The notes under the pieces were generated by a model. That model did no database searches. It had not been told where the DNA came from and saw only the letters and a program-made list of their open reading frames with translations. A stretch of DNA of 64,000 nucleotides from Candidatus Falkowbacteria bacterium (GTDB taxonomy: Bacteria; Patescibacteriota; Patescibacteriia; Patescibacteriales; Patescibacteriaceae): the NCBI GenBank assembly GCA_016699775.1, contig CP065010.1, forward strand, positions 874,852 to 938,851, written 5' to 3'. Shown piece after piece: positions 1 through 9,345 of this stretch. The position numbers were made by a program, and so were the translations under genes. Numbering within the stretch: the stretch's first letter is position 1; each line of letters begins with the position of its first letter.

Positions 1-1
1 A

Positions 2-2965
2 GGAAAAACTGATAATGACTTTATTTCAATCTTTAATAAAACTAATTCAGCGATCGATCTCTTGGGACTTCGCTTAGTTAAACGAACACAATCAGGCACC
101 ACTGATACAACAATCAAATCGTGGGTAGATCCTTTTCTACTTAACCCTGGGGTTATATACACCTGGGCCAACTCAAATAATGGTTTTGCTATTTCTATTA
201 ACGCTGATACATCTTCAACACAAACAATTAGTAGTGATAATGGAATTGCTTTACGCCTTGGTTCTGAAAATACAGGCACTATTATTGATAGTGTTGGCTG
301 GGGTGGAGCCCAAAATATTTTTGTTGAAGCCTTAGCTTTTGCGCAAAACCCAGGTGCTAATGAAATATTAGAACGAATAGACAATCAAGACACAAATAAT
401 AATTCTTTAGATTTTAGAATCTTGAATGGGGTTATGCCGCCAATCTGTGGTAATCATATTATTGAAACAGGCGAGCAATGTGATGACGGAAATAGTATTG
501 ATGGTGATGGATGTGATTCTTTATGTGCTTTTGAGGCTATTCCTAGTCTATGTGGAAACAATGTTATTGAAAGTGGAGAACAATGTGATGACGGAAATAG
601 TATTACAGGAGATGGCTGCTCTGCAACTTGTCAAACTGAAATTTCAACAACAGGCGAAGTATATATTAATGAATTTATTGCTGACCCGGTGTCGGGTAGT
701 AATGAATGGATTGAGTTATATACTCCCTCTTCAACTGCTATAAATATTACAGACTGGAGCATTGAAGATGGCGGTGGTAGCAAGACAAGATTAACTGGAA
801 ATATTGGTGGAAGTAATAGATTTTTAATTATCGAAAAACCAACAGGTAGTCTTAATAATGCTGGAGATACAATAATTCTTCGTAATAAATCTGGAACAAT
901 TATTGATCAAATTTCATACGGTGATTGGGAGGATGGGAATGTTAATGATAATGCTCCCACTGGTGAAGACCCAATGAGTGTGGCTAGACATATAGATGGC
1001 CAAACAACTCACAATGACTCGTTAGATTTTGCTATTACAACTTCGCCAACTAAAGGCCTAACAAATATTATTACAGCTCCAATTAATGAAGAGGAAATAG
1101 ATAATGAACTTTATGATTTTACTAAGACTATAACTAATTCAGAAATTTTTTCTGACCCCCTTGGCATTGATGCTGAGGCTACCCAAGGAGAATATATTGA
1201 ATTATATAACTTTGGTGATACTCCAGTTAACGTAAAAGGTTGGTATATAGAAATTGATGATGGGGAATATATATATGATTTTAAGGACTCAACAATCATA
1301 GACAGTAAAAAATATTTGATTATTCCGGGACCAAACTTTTTTAAGCTAAATAATGATGGTGGAAAAATTAAATTATTTCAGCCAACAAAATCAAGCGCCC
1401 TTCAAACAGTTAATTATAAAAATGGGACTGAAGGACAAAGTTATAGTTTAATAAACGAAAATAGTGTTACTAGTAAAAACTGGAAATGGACAAATCTTCC
1501 GACACCTCAAAAACCTAATGTTCATGTTGCGCCTCCACAAGCATTATTTAGTGCTCCGGCCACTGCTCTAGTGTCTACGCAAATACAATTTGATAGCTCT
1601 GATAGTAACACAGGCGGAATTCAAACCACCTATTCTTGGAATTTTGGTGATAACACAATGAGCCTACTATCAAATCCCCAACACTTATATAAAGTTACAG
1701 GTACTTTCACTGTTGTATTAACCTTAACTAATCAATATGGCTCTTCCACCTTATCCAAAAAAATAAAGATTACTAATAAAGCCGAAAAATTGGATGATTC
1801 AAATGTTGTCATAGCTTTAATGACCTCATCTGAAGTTGAGACCACTTCTGTAAGCGATAGAATTATTCTTAGTGAAATATTTCCTAATCCTCAAGGCAAA
1901 GATGAAGGTCAAGAGTGGATTGAAGTTATGAATAATGGAACAGAAATTATTAATCTCAAAAATTGGCGTGTTGCAAGTAAAACCAAAAAGGGGCCACTTA
2001 TTAATGAAGATATAATTCTAGAACCAGGAGGAATTTCAATAATACCTGGCAGATTTTTGCCAATATTAGGGAATAATCAAGAAACTCTACAGCTCCTTAA
2101 TACTAATGGAAAAATCATTGATCGTGTTTCTTATGAGTCTGCTCCCGAAGCGCAAAGCTATTCCTTAGTCAATGGAAAATGGCAATGGGTAAAAATATTT
2201 TCACCTGGAAAAATAAATACTCTAAACATAGAGCAAGCAACAAAAAATTTAGCTGGCGTAACCGTTAATCCAAATGATCCATCAAAAACAATTTTAACCG
2301 GAGTAATCGTGACGCTTCCGGGAATGTTTAGCACTCAATATTTTCATGTCAAACCTAGTAACTCTGAAGTATTATATCAAATCTATAGTTCAAAAAAATT
2401 ATTTCCTGAATTAAAAATAGGACAGCAAATTACTATTAATGGAGAAATTAGTACAATTGATACTGGACAACGTTTAAAAATTACTACCGCTAAAGACATA
2501 CAAATTATTGGTGAATCATCTATAACTGAACCTATGATAAGCAACTCACAAGAAATTACCAAACTTCCTCATCCACGTTTTGTACGCATTGAAGGAGAGA
2601 TAACGAGCAAAAAAAGTCCTCGATTAATTATTACTGACACCACAGGAGATATTGAAGTTTATCTAGCCAAAGGCACTGGCCTTTCAATTTCTCGCTTTGC
2701 AGTCGGCGACAAAGTAATCATCACAGGTATTACTGAAATGTCTAATTCCACTCTCAAAGTTATGCCACGATCTGAGGCTGACATTACATTTCTTAATGAT
2801 AGCTCAGGACCAGAAAATACGACGTCTTTAGATAAAATATCCGATAAGCTAAATACAAGTCAACGAGATAACAAAAGAAGTTTATTTATATATTTAATTA
2901 TTGGTGGTATGGGCTTAGCAGGTTTAGCAGGATTCATATTTTGGAAATACGGGACAAAAAAATAA
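2..2965 (+). CDS. Large modular surface protein (lamin-tail, DUF4215, PKD, OB-fold), 5' end outside the window
   Basis: The frame is open to the left edge, so the start lies outside the window. Counting residues from the TTG at 62, it has a partial lamin-tail domain at the very start, two DUF4215 cysteine repeats at about 129-190 (each CGN..IE.GEQCDDGN..xGDGC), lamin-tail domains at about 197-310, 350-470 and 600-710, a PKD domain at about 500-575, and OB-fold-like beta segments at about 740-910. One membrane helix at about 944-962 is followed by a short basic tail (KYGTKK), so the protein is probably exported and anchored at its C-terminus. Lamin-tail domains of this kind are common in secreted bacterial proteins, sometimes next to nuclease or OB domains, but no nuclease motif is visible here. 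Role inferred: cell-surface adhesion or DNA/polymer binding. It converges on the rRNA unit with a shared terminator between them. Confidence 0.8.
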   Translation, partial: GKTDNDFISIFNKTNSAIDLLGLRLVKRTQSGTTDTTIKSWVDPFLLNPGVIYTWANSNNGFAISINADTSSTQTISSDNGIALRLGSENTGTIIDSVGWGGAQNIFVEALAFAQNPGANEILERIDNQDTNNNSLDFRILNGVMPPICGNHIIETGEQCDDGNSIDGDGCDSLCAFEAIPSLCGNNVIESGEQCDDGNSITGDGCSATCQTEISTTGEVYINEFIADPVSGSNEWIELYTPSSTAINITDWSIEDGGGSKTRLTGNIGGSNRFLIIEKPTGSLNNAGDTIILRNKSGTIIDQISYGDWEDGNVNDNAPTGEDPMSVARHIDGQTTHNDSLDFAITTSPTKGLTNIITAPINEEEIDNELYDFTKTITNSEIFSDPLGIDAEATQGEYIELYNFGDTPVNVKGWYIEIDDGEYIYDFKDSTIIDSKKYLIIPGPNFFKLNNDGGKIKLFQPTKSSALQTVNYKNGTEGQSYSLINENSVTSKNWKWTNLPTPQKPNVHVAPPQALFSAPATALVSTQIQFDSSDSNTGGIQTTYSWNFGDNTMSLLSNPQHLYKVTGTFTVVLTLTNQYGSSTLSKKIKITNKAEKLDDSNVVIALMTSSEVETTSVSDRIILSEIFPNPQGKDEGQEWIEVMNNGTEIINLKNWRVASKTKKGPLINEDIILEPGGISIIPGRFLPILGNNQETLQLLNTNGKIIDRVSYESAPEAQSYSLVNGKWQWVKIFSPGKINTLNIEQATKNLAGVTVNPNDPSKTILTGVIVTLPGMFSTQYFHVKPSNSEVLYQIYSSKKLFPELKIGQQITINGEISTIDTGQRLKITTAKDIQIIGESSITEPMISNSQEITKLPHPRFVRIEGEITSKKSPRLIITDTTGDIEVYLAKGTGLSISRFAVGDKVIITGITEMSNSTLKVMPRSEADITFLNDSSGPENTTSLDKISDKLNTSQRDNKRSLFIYLIIGGMGLAGLAGFIFWKYGTKK

Positions 2966-3058
2966 ATTTTTAAATTATTTTCTGGTTTAAATAAATACAC
3001 TGACCTTAATCATAAATAGCGCGTCAATCAAATAATATTTTAAAAAGAAGAAAACAAA

Positions 3059-3090
3059 AACTCCCCAGTCAAATGACTGAGGAGTTTTTT
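3059..3090 (-). terminator. Rho-independent terminator of the 23S-5S unit (bidirectional)
   Basis: A long stem of AACTCC/GGAGTT plus CAGTCA/TGACTG has an A-run on its left and a T-run on its right. It can therefore terminate the rRNA transcript on the minus strand and the surface-protein gene on the plus strand. Confidence 0.85.
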
Positions 3091-3107
3091 AGGTTTAATG
3101 ACAAAGT

Positions 3108-3230
3108 CCTGGCGGCGACCTACTTTCCCAGGGCTTGGGCGGCCCAAGTATCATCGGCGCTGAAAGGCTTAACTTCTGTGTTCGGGATGAGAACAGGTGT
3201 GACCCTTTCGCAAGAACCACCAAGACTGTG
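3108..3230 (-). rRNA. rrf: 5S ribosomal RNA
   Basis: The reverse complement shows the 5S core: the conserved CCGAAC loop, GAAGUUAAGC, and terminal segments (AGTCTTGGTGGTT near the 5' end, CCGCCAGG near the 3' end) that can pair. It follows 23S by about 120 bases in the same transcript and lies just before a strong terminator. Exact mature ends are estimates within a few bases. Confidence 0.9.
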
Positions 3231-3242
3231 CCATCAAACTAA

Positions 3243-3368
3243 CAGAACAGTTAACGGAATATAGAATGATTTATCTGTCCATAGCTCAGAAAGAGCGTAG
3301 GAGGATAAACTAGCTCACAGCTTGCGCAGGAACTAGTTTAAAAACAAAAAAGTGGGAAAATCTGATGG
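3243..3368 (-). other. 3' half of the pre-23S processing stem, within the 23S-5S spacer
   Basis: Two blocks here are complementary in RNA to the 23S leader. The segment GTGGGAAAATC (3352-3362) pairs with 8943-8953. The segment 3243-3271, containing CGGAATATAGAAT, pairs with 9046-9077 with small gaps. This is the arrangement expected for an RNase III stem that brings the 23S ends together. Confidence 0.75.
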
Positions 3369-3642
3369 TTTATTAGTACTCCTTGGCTTAACCCATTGCT
3401 GGGCTTACACCTAGAGCCTATCAAGGTCATATTCTCTGACCAACCTATGAAATCTAATCTTGAAGACAGCTTCACGCTTAGATGCTTTCAGCGTTTATCT
3501 TAACCGAAGGTAGCTACCCAGCAATGCCCTTGGTAGGACAACTGGCACACTAGAGCTTCGTTCTTCCCGGTCCTCTCGTACTAGGGAAGAGCCTTCTCAA
3601 ATTTCCGCGACCATAGTGGAGAGGAGACCGACCTGTCTTACG

Positions 3643-4381
3643 CATGCTCTCTCACTTATTACTAAGTGCATTGGACTATACCATCATCCTACAACGCTTG
3701 TAGGAGGCCGACGTTTTAGCGTTATTTTCAACGCTCTGTTTCTTTCGAAACAAGTCTCTAAGGGGTCAACTTATGTTTGATACGTTTTTTAGAATAATTC
3801 AATTCGGCAAACTTATTAACTAAATTCATCAACTTAATAAAGTCAGCTTTATTTTTTACTAAAACTTTATTCTTTAATATTTTTTCTATTAAATTCGCTT
3901 GACGATTTTTTAAAATCAAATGCGGTTTAATCTTTTCAATTAAAGCTAAAATTTCTTCTTGTCTACCTATAGTATATTCTAAAATACCATCTTTTCTTTT
4001 TCGCAAATAACCACAACCTAACAGACTACAAATTTTCTTAAAATTTGCTTCATCTTTGGCTGATTGAAACAATATAATATATGGAGCTATTTGAAAACCA
4101 TACCTATAACTACTGTTTGGTTTTAATCTCACATATATACTACCATCGCCATCAATAAATCCTGCTAAATAAGCTATTTGTGATTGCGTTAATTTTAACA
4201 TAAGTGACTTCCCTCGGTATTATCCTAACATATGACAGGTTAAACTGGAATATGCTTAAGGATTTCACCGATATGAGTCAGCTTTTATACCAATACCAAT
4301 TACTTGATATTGCCGCCGTAATTCGATGTCTGTTATCACTGGATTCAGAGTGTTTAAGAGCCAAATTAATTTAGCTTCTAA
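3643..4381 (-). other. Group I intron in 23S after U2593 (the I-CreI site)
   Basis: Joining the flanks restores the normal rRNA, GACCGT joined to CGTAAGACAGG. The 5' exon ends in U and the intron ends in G, as expected for group I splicing. A conserved P7-like element (TATAGTCC on the RNA strand) lies near the 3' end. The insertion point equals the site cleaved by I-CreI in algal chloroplast 23S, about 739 bases of insert. An endonuclease gene occupies the centre. Confidence 0.85.
3758..4201 (-). CDS. LAGLIDADG homing endonuclease in intron L2593
   Basis: The protein has 147 residues and one LAGLIDADG motif, read as LAGFIDGDGSIYV at about residues 12-24. Single-motif proteins of this length act as homodimers and cut the intronless allele to drive intron spread. 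The ATG at 4201 puts the motif at the usual distance from the start. The gene lies wholly inside the intron and is transcribed with the rRNA. The catalytic acidic residue of the motif (D in GDG) is present and the frame is intact, so the enzyme could be active. Confidence 0.9.
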   Translation of the reverse strand: MLKLTQSQIAYLAGFIDGDGSIYVRLKPNSSYRYGFQIAPYIILFQSAKDEANFKKICSLLGCGYLRKRKDGILEYTIGRQEEILALIEKIKPHLILKNRQANLIEKILKNKVLVKNKADFIKLMNLVNKFAELNYSKKRIKHKLTP

Positions 4382-4385
4382 ACGG

Positions 4386-4438
<53 letters not shown>

Positions 4439-4448
4439 GCTTCTCCAC

Positions 4449-4481
<33 letters not shown>

Positions 4482-4999
4482 GAACCACGCCGTCGCTGTG
4501 GACGCTTGGGCGTGACTAGCCTGTTATCCCCGGAGTAGCTTTTATCCGATGAGCTTCCGCCGTTCTATTTCGTACGGTCGGATCACTAAGTTCTGCTTTC
4601 GCAACTGCGCGACTTGCGGGTCTTGCAGTAAAGCTGGCTTATGCCTTTACACTATCTCTCGGGTTTCCATCCCGAGATAGCCAACCTTTGTAAACGCCTC
4701 CGTTACCTTTTAGGAGGCATCCGCCCCAGACAAACTACCCACCAGATACTGTCCTCTATCCGGATTCACGGATCAAAGTAAGAATTAAGAATATATCAGG
4801 GTGGTATCTCACTGGTGCCGAAGCTCCCACCTATTCTGAACAGATATATCCCTAACCCAATATCAAGCTATAGTAAAGCTTCACGGGGTCTTTTCGTCCA
4901 ACTATGGTTAACCAGCATCTTTACTGGTCTTGTAATTTCGCCGAGTCCCTCGTTGAGACAGTTTCCAAGTTGTTATGCCATTCGTGCAGGTCGGAACTT

Positions 5000-5730
5000 C
5001 ATTATTAGCATCATATTACTATGATGATTAGACTATACTTTCATCTTGTTATCATCTTTAGGAGATCAGTTCGACGATACTTTTTATTACCATCGATATT
5101 TAATTTTTCACTTAACATAAGTATTTCCTCTAAGCCTACTTTAGAAAGATGATGATTTGAATATATTAATTCACAAATTTTTGCAAATCTTTCAAATTCA
5201 TCTTTTTTAGCAGTCATTAAGGGATACTTCTTAAAATGAGGAATAATTATTTTTACTAATTCAGTAATATTCCTAACTTCATACTTATAGTTTTGATCTT
5301 TATTGGAGAATCTTACACCTCCACAACGAAAAAATCGTTGGAGGAAAAAGATAATATCTTGACTGCGCTTATGTTGACTAACAGAAAAGCTTGGTCTTAC
5401 TTCTATACCTAATTTCATTTTACTCCGGAGAGAAAATGAAACTAAGAAACAACCTTCTCCATCTACAAAGCCAGTTATATATGAGTTAATATCCATATAT
5501 TTTAGTTATTTCTCCGTGGATGACTATTTTTAACAAGAGCTGACGTGTTACTTCTTTACAGAAGTCTCATCTTTCGATTCAGTCGTTACGGGTCCCACTA
5601 TTACATGGGTTCCCACGGTATTGTCCTCTTTTACAAGTAGGAGTTTCACCGTTATGAGTCAGTTTACTTGAACGCATTACTGCGTTTTCGGGCAAGTTAT
5701 GTCTCTGTAAAAACAGAGTCCGACATGTTT
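5000..5730 (-). other. Group I intron in 23S after U1951
   Basis: Joining the flanks gives GTCGGGT joined to AAGTTCCGACC, the normal 23S sequence. The 5' exon ends in U and the intron ends in G. A P7-like TATAGTC element sits close to the 3' end, overlapping the stop of the internal gene. The insert is 731 bases. It is separated from the next intron by an exon of only 20 bases (5731-5750). Confidence 0.85.
5041..5496 (-). CDS. LAGLIDADG homing endonuclease in intron L1951
   Basis: The protein has 151 residues and a single motif, ITGFVDGEGCFLV, at about residues 7-19, typical of the homodimeric class. The reading frame runs from ATG 5496 to a stop placed within a few bases of the conserved intron 3' core, so coding sequence and ribozyme are tightly packed. 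It is related in motif style (VDGEGCF) to the enzyme of the neighbouring L1931 intron and less to that of L2593. No inactivating change is visible. Confidence 0.9.
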   Translation of the reverse strand: MDINSYITGFVDGEGCFLVSFSLRSKMKLGIEVRPSFSVSQHKRSQDIIFFLQRFFRCGGVRFSNKDQNYKYEVRNITELVKIIIPHFKKYPLMTAKKDEFERFAKICELIYSNHHLSKVGLEEILMLSEKLNIDGNKKYRRTDLLKMITR

Positions 5731-5750
5731 ACCCGACAAGGAATTTCGCT

Positions 5751-6575
5751 TGAGTTGTTACCATAATATATATATTATGGCGTCCTGATTATTTCAGAAC
5801 CTGTATATCGCTATACAGTCCGGACTATATCTTTCCGTCTTAAGACGGATTTGGCATGTAGTCTCTGAGGATTCTAATTATACTATCTCGTGATTTTCTT
5901 CGATTCATTGTTGCGGCAATTTCTGCTATTTTTATTACTCCCGCTCTTGTTAAATGCTCACCTTGATTAATTATTTCTAAACATTTCACAAACTTTAAAA
6001 AATCTAAATTTTTTGAAGTTCGTAATTTATTTTCCATAAAAAAAGGAATTATCACATTTATTAAATCGATTCTTTTTCTTACCACATATTTCCATAAGTT
6101 TTCTGTATGATTGTCATGACGTTTATTAAGATATAATTTGCCTACTTGAAAAAAATTTTGTAATTCTTCTAAAGCAGATTTACTCTTTTCGCCCTGAGTC
6201 ACTGAAAACTCATGAAAAACTTGATAACCAGTTGCATAGCCTCGTCTGATTCTATTCTGTTCTTCTCTATCTTGTTGCATAAAAATGCCAATAGAAAAAC
6301 ATCCTTCACCATCAACGAATCCAACTATCCAACCAATTAACATTAGTCTTCTTAGTCTTTCCTGCTGATTGTCTGCACGAGATACATTTTCACTTTTTAT
6401 CATAAAAAAACTTTAAATTTTTATTATAAGAAGTAGTACTCGATACTACAGGTTTTTAACCACAGATTTTCCAGCATATAGCCAAATTTTAGGGACAACT
6501 ATTTACATAGTTAGGCAGCATATTCAATCTACAACAGTCCTAGTCCTTCTGCTGCTTAATTTCTTAGGCAACAGA
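5751..6575 (-). other. Group I-like intron in 23S after U1931
   Basis: Flanking rRNA resumes as CCTAAGGT joined to AGCGAAATTCC, matching E. coli 1925-1942. The RNA strand carries the group I signature GATATAGTCC near its 3' end and a hairpin of CCATAAT/ATTATGG. With this junction the last intron base is A, not the usual G, so the 3' boundary should be treated as uncertain by one or two bases. The insert is about 825 bases. Confidence 0.8.
5840..6403 (-). CDS. LAGLIDADG homing endonuclease in intron L1931
   Basis: The protein has 187 residues and one motif, IVGFVDGEGCFSIGI, at about residues 26-40. It is longer than the other two intron enzymes because of an N-terminal extension of about 20 residues. 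If translation starts instead at the ATG just before LIGWIVGF, the protein would match their length. A single motif implies a homodimer that cuts 23S genes lacking the intron. The frame is intact. Confidence 0.9.
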   Translation of the reverse strand: MIKSENVSRADNQQERLRRLMLIGWIVGFVDGEGCFSIGIFMQQDREEQNRIRRGYATGYQVFHEFSVTQGEKSKSALEELQNFFQVGKLYLNKRHDNHTENLWKYVVRKRIDLINVIIPFFMENKLRTSKNLDFLKFVKCLEIINQGEHLTRAGVIKIAEIAATMNRRKSRDSIIRILRDYMPNPS

Positions 6576-7883
6576 ACCTTAGGACCGTTATAGTTACGGC
6601 CGGCGTTCATCCGCGCTTCAATTCAAAGCTTCTCTTCCCGAAGGAAAATGACCTCTCCTCTTAACGTTCGGACACTGGCCAGGCATCACCCCCTATACAT
6701 CCTCTTGCGAGTTAGCAGGGAGCTGTGTTTTTGCTAAACAGTCACTTGGAATCTTTCGCTGCGGCCCGGATTGCTCCGGGCAGGTCTTATTGCTAACTTA
6801 CGACCGCTGTTTTGCCGAGTTCCTTAACGAGGGTTCTCTCGTACACCTGAGGCTCCTCGCCTCATCTACCTGTGTCGGTTTGCGGTACGGTTACTGTAAC
6901 CTTAGCCCTAGAGGTTTTTCTTGAAAATTTCTCCGCTCAAATTGATTCCACCCGAAGGCTTCATCTCCCGCCGACTGCTTAGACTAGTGATCCGGATTTG
7001 CCTAGATCAGTCCTTATAGCAAGCGACGTTCATACCATAGAAACGCTTGAACCTCAAAACTTTGTCCCCCCATCGGAAAATTACAGTAGTGCTGGAATAT
7101 TAACCAGCTCATCCATCGACTACGCTGCCACTACAGCAGCCTCGCCTTAGGACCGACTCACCCTGGGTCGATTTGCGTTGCCCAGGAACCCTTAGATTTT
7201 CGGTGGGCAGGGTTTTCACCTGCCTTTTTGCTACTTATGCCAACATTCTCTCTTCTAATCCCTCCACCACGACTCACATCGTGACTTCAGCGGTATTAGA
7301 ATGCTCCTCTACCAATCATCACTTGCGTGATGAGTTCGCATCTTCGGTAATAAACTTAGCCCCGGTACATTTTCGGCGCGAGACGACTAGACTAGTGAGC
7401 TATTACGCTATCTTTAAAGGATGGCTGCTTCTAAGCCAACCTCCTAGTTGTCGCAGTCACGACACCACCTTTTACACTTAGTTTATATTTAGGGACCTTA
7501 GATGGCGATCTGGGCTGTTTCCCTTTAGACTAATGGACCTTAGCGCCCATAGTCTGACTCCCGAGCTACACGCATAGGTATTCGGAGTTTGGTTGAAAAC
7601 GGTACCTTGCGGCCCGTTTCCATTCAGTGCTCTACCCCCTATGTTAAGCGCTCGAGGCTAGCCCTAAAGCTATTTCGAGGAGAACCAGCTATTGCCGAGT
7701 TCGATTGGAATTTCTCCGCTAACCACAACTCATCCCAGAGTGTTGCACGACTCACGGGTTCGGTCCTCCCCTTGACTTTCGTCAAGGTTCAACCTGGCCA
7801 TGGTTAGATCACCCGGCTTCGGGTCTTGTGCATGCGACCTTCTTACATATTAGAAAGACAACAAGCTGTTGCTTACGCAACAG

Positions 7884-7972
7884 AAGTTTATAAAGTAAAA
7901 AGTTATAAGGTTATAAAGTATGCATTAAAAATACAACTTTATAACTTTATGAACTTTATAACTTTTAACTAA
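7884..7972. repeat. AT-rich palindromic element, copy A, inside the 23S gene
   Basis: The left arm is made of TTATAAAGT/AGTTATAA units and the right arm of their complements (ACTTTATAACTTTATG...), giving a long imperfect hairpin. It sits inside an outer rRNA stem (TTAGAAA... with ...TTTCTAA) in the 5' third of 23S, where E. coli has only a short helix. Two other copies are at 8131-8213 and 13197-13283. Confidence 0.7.
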
Positions 7973-8130
7973 CTTGTTATCGTTTCTAATAAGTAAGAGT
8001 ACGGGCTATTAACCCTCGCTTTCACTGTGACTTCTTCGCTTTAAGCGAATTAATCAAGCCGCATACAACAAACTCGTTGGCTCATTCTTCAATAGGCACG
8101 CCGTCACGCACTCCGCTTACGCGGCGCGAG

Positions 8131-8213
8131 TTTAAAAAGTTAAAAAGTTAAAAGTTTATAAAGTTTTTTTAAAAAATTTACTTTACAACTTTATAACATT
8201 ATTACTTTTAACT
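8131..8213. repeat. AT-rich palindromic element, copy B, inside the 23S gene (helix 25 region)
   Basis: Arms built of AAAAAGTT/AAAGTTTATAAAG and ACTTTACAACTTTATAAC lie between rRNA segments GCGCGAG and CTCGTGATTCGCG, which form the base of the helix. The position corresponds to the variable helix 25 of 23S. The sequence is clearly related to copies A and C. Confidence 0.65.
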
Positions 8214-8295
8214 CGTGATTCGCGAAAGCGAAGCACGCTCCGACTGCTTGTAAGTATATGGTTTCAGATACTATTTCATCTCCCTTACCGGGATG

Positions 8296-8332
<37 letters not shown>

Positions 8333-8956
8333 ATCTCAAGAAGTATTTAGCCTTGGGTCATAGTCGACCCGGATTCTCACGAGATTTCACGAGTCTCGCA
8401 ATACTTAAGAATATGTCATCATAACGCAGAAATTATTTTCGCTTACCGGGCTATCACCGTCTCTGGCCGAGCTTTCCAGCTCAATTCAACTAATAAAATC
8501 TGTCGTTACCTTACCGCATTAGGTAGTAAGCACGACCATCTTGCTACACCGCTAAAACATATGGACCTAATTCCTTCAGCATACGCGTCTCACAAAAGTG
8601 AAAAACATATACGTGGTTTTAATGGTTTGGGCTGCTCCCCTTTCGCTCGCCACTACTCGGGGAATCGCAATCTCTTATCAACATCGGTGAAAGGTCACCA
8701 ATCTTGATAAAAGATCAAATTGTTCTCTTTTCCTCCGGCTACTAAGATGTTTCAGTTCACCGGGTTATCGTCTCACTCGCCTATGTGTTCAGCGAGCGGA
8801 CATCCTGTCTTCAACAGGATAGGTTTCCCCATTCGGAAATCCTCGGGTCAAAGGTTGCTTGCCACCTTACCGAGGCTTATCGCAGGCTGCTACGTCCTTC
8901 ATCGTCTTCTTGAGTCAAGGCATCCACCATACACCCTTACGAGATTTTCCCACACC

Positions 8957-9345
8957 TTTATTTTCAAAAAGTGCAAGAAATCTTTTTTATTTTCTTACTT
9001 ATACTTACTTAGACTCTTAAAATTACAATATTTAATTATTTGAGTAATCAATTCTATATTCCGTTGTTAACGTTCTGGTGCTCCGATAAACTAGTTCTGC
9101 GGAGCTGAGGAATCACAAATTAATGATCCTTCAGCTTGGCACAACAATTAAATTTTCTCTTTAAGGACTAAAAAAACCGCTTTCTAGCGGCTAATTACAC
9201 AAAAAAGCAGTGAAGGGATTAGCCACGTTTTATTTGATAACTATATAAGTATTTCTTCATAGATGGTTTCCTTATTATACAGGATTACGAAAGCCTGTCA
9301 AGAGATCTGACAGAGTGGGTGTCAGTTATATAGATAGAGCTAATA
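8957..9345 (-). other. 23S leader and ftsK-rrl intergenic region
   Basis: Holds the 5' half of the pre-23S processing stem: 8943-8953 pairs with 3352-3362, and 9046-9077 pairs with 3243-3271. A further block around 9090-9108 resembles the complement of the 23S-5S spacer near 3320-3338. The ftsK terminator is at 9170-9192. I find no tRNA and no convincing consensus promoter. A weak minus-strand candidate (TTGTTG, 17-base gap, ATTAAT) lies near 9120-9150. Confidence 0.6.
9170..9192 (-). terminator. Terminator downstream of ftsK
   Basis: On the minus strand, AGCCGCT-AGAAA-GCGGT is followed by seven T residues. Confidence 0.8.

Noticed and set aside
9120-9160. tRNA-like reading of the 23S leader (GCTGAAGGATCATT on the minus strand)
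   Set aside because: No acceptor/T-arm pairing or TTCRA loop could be found.
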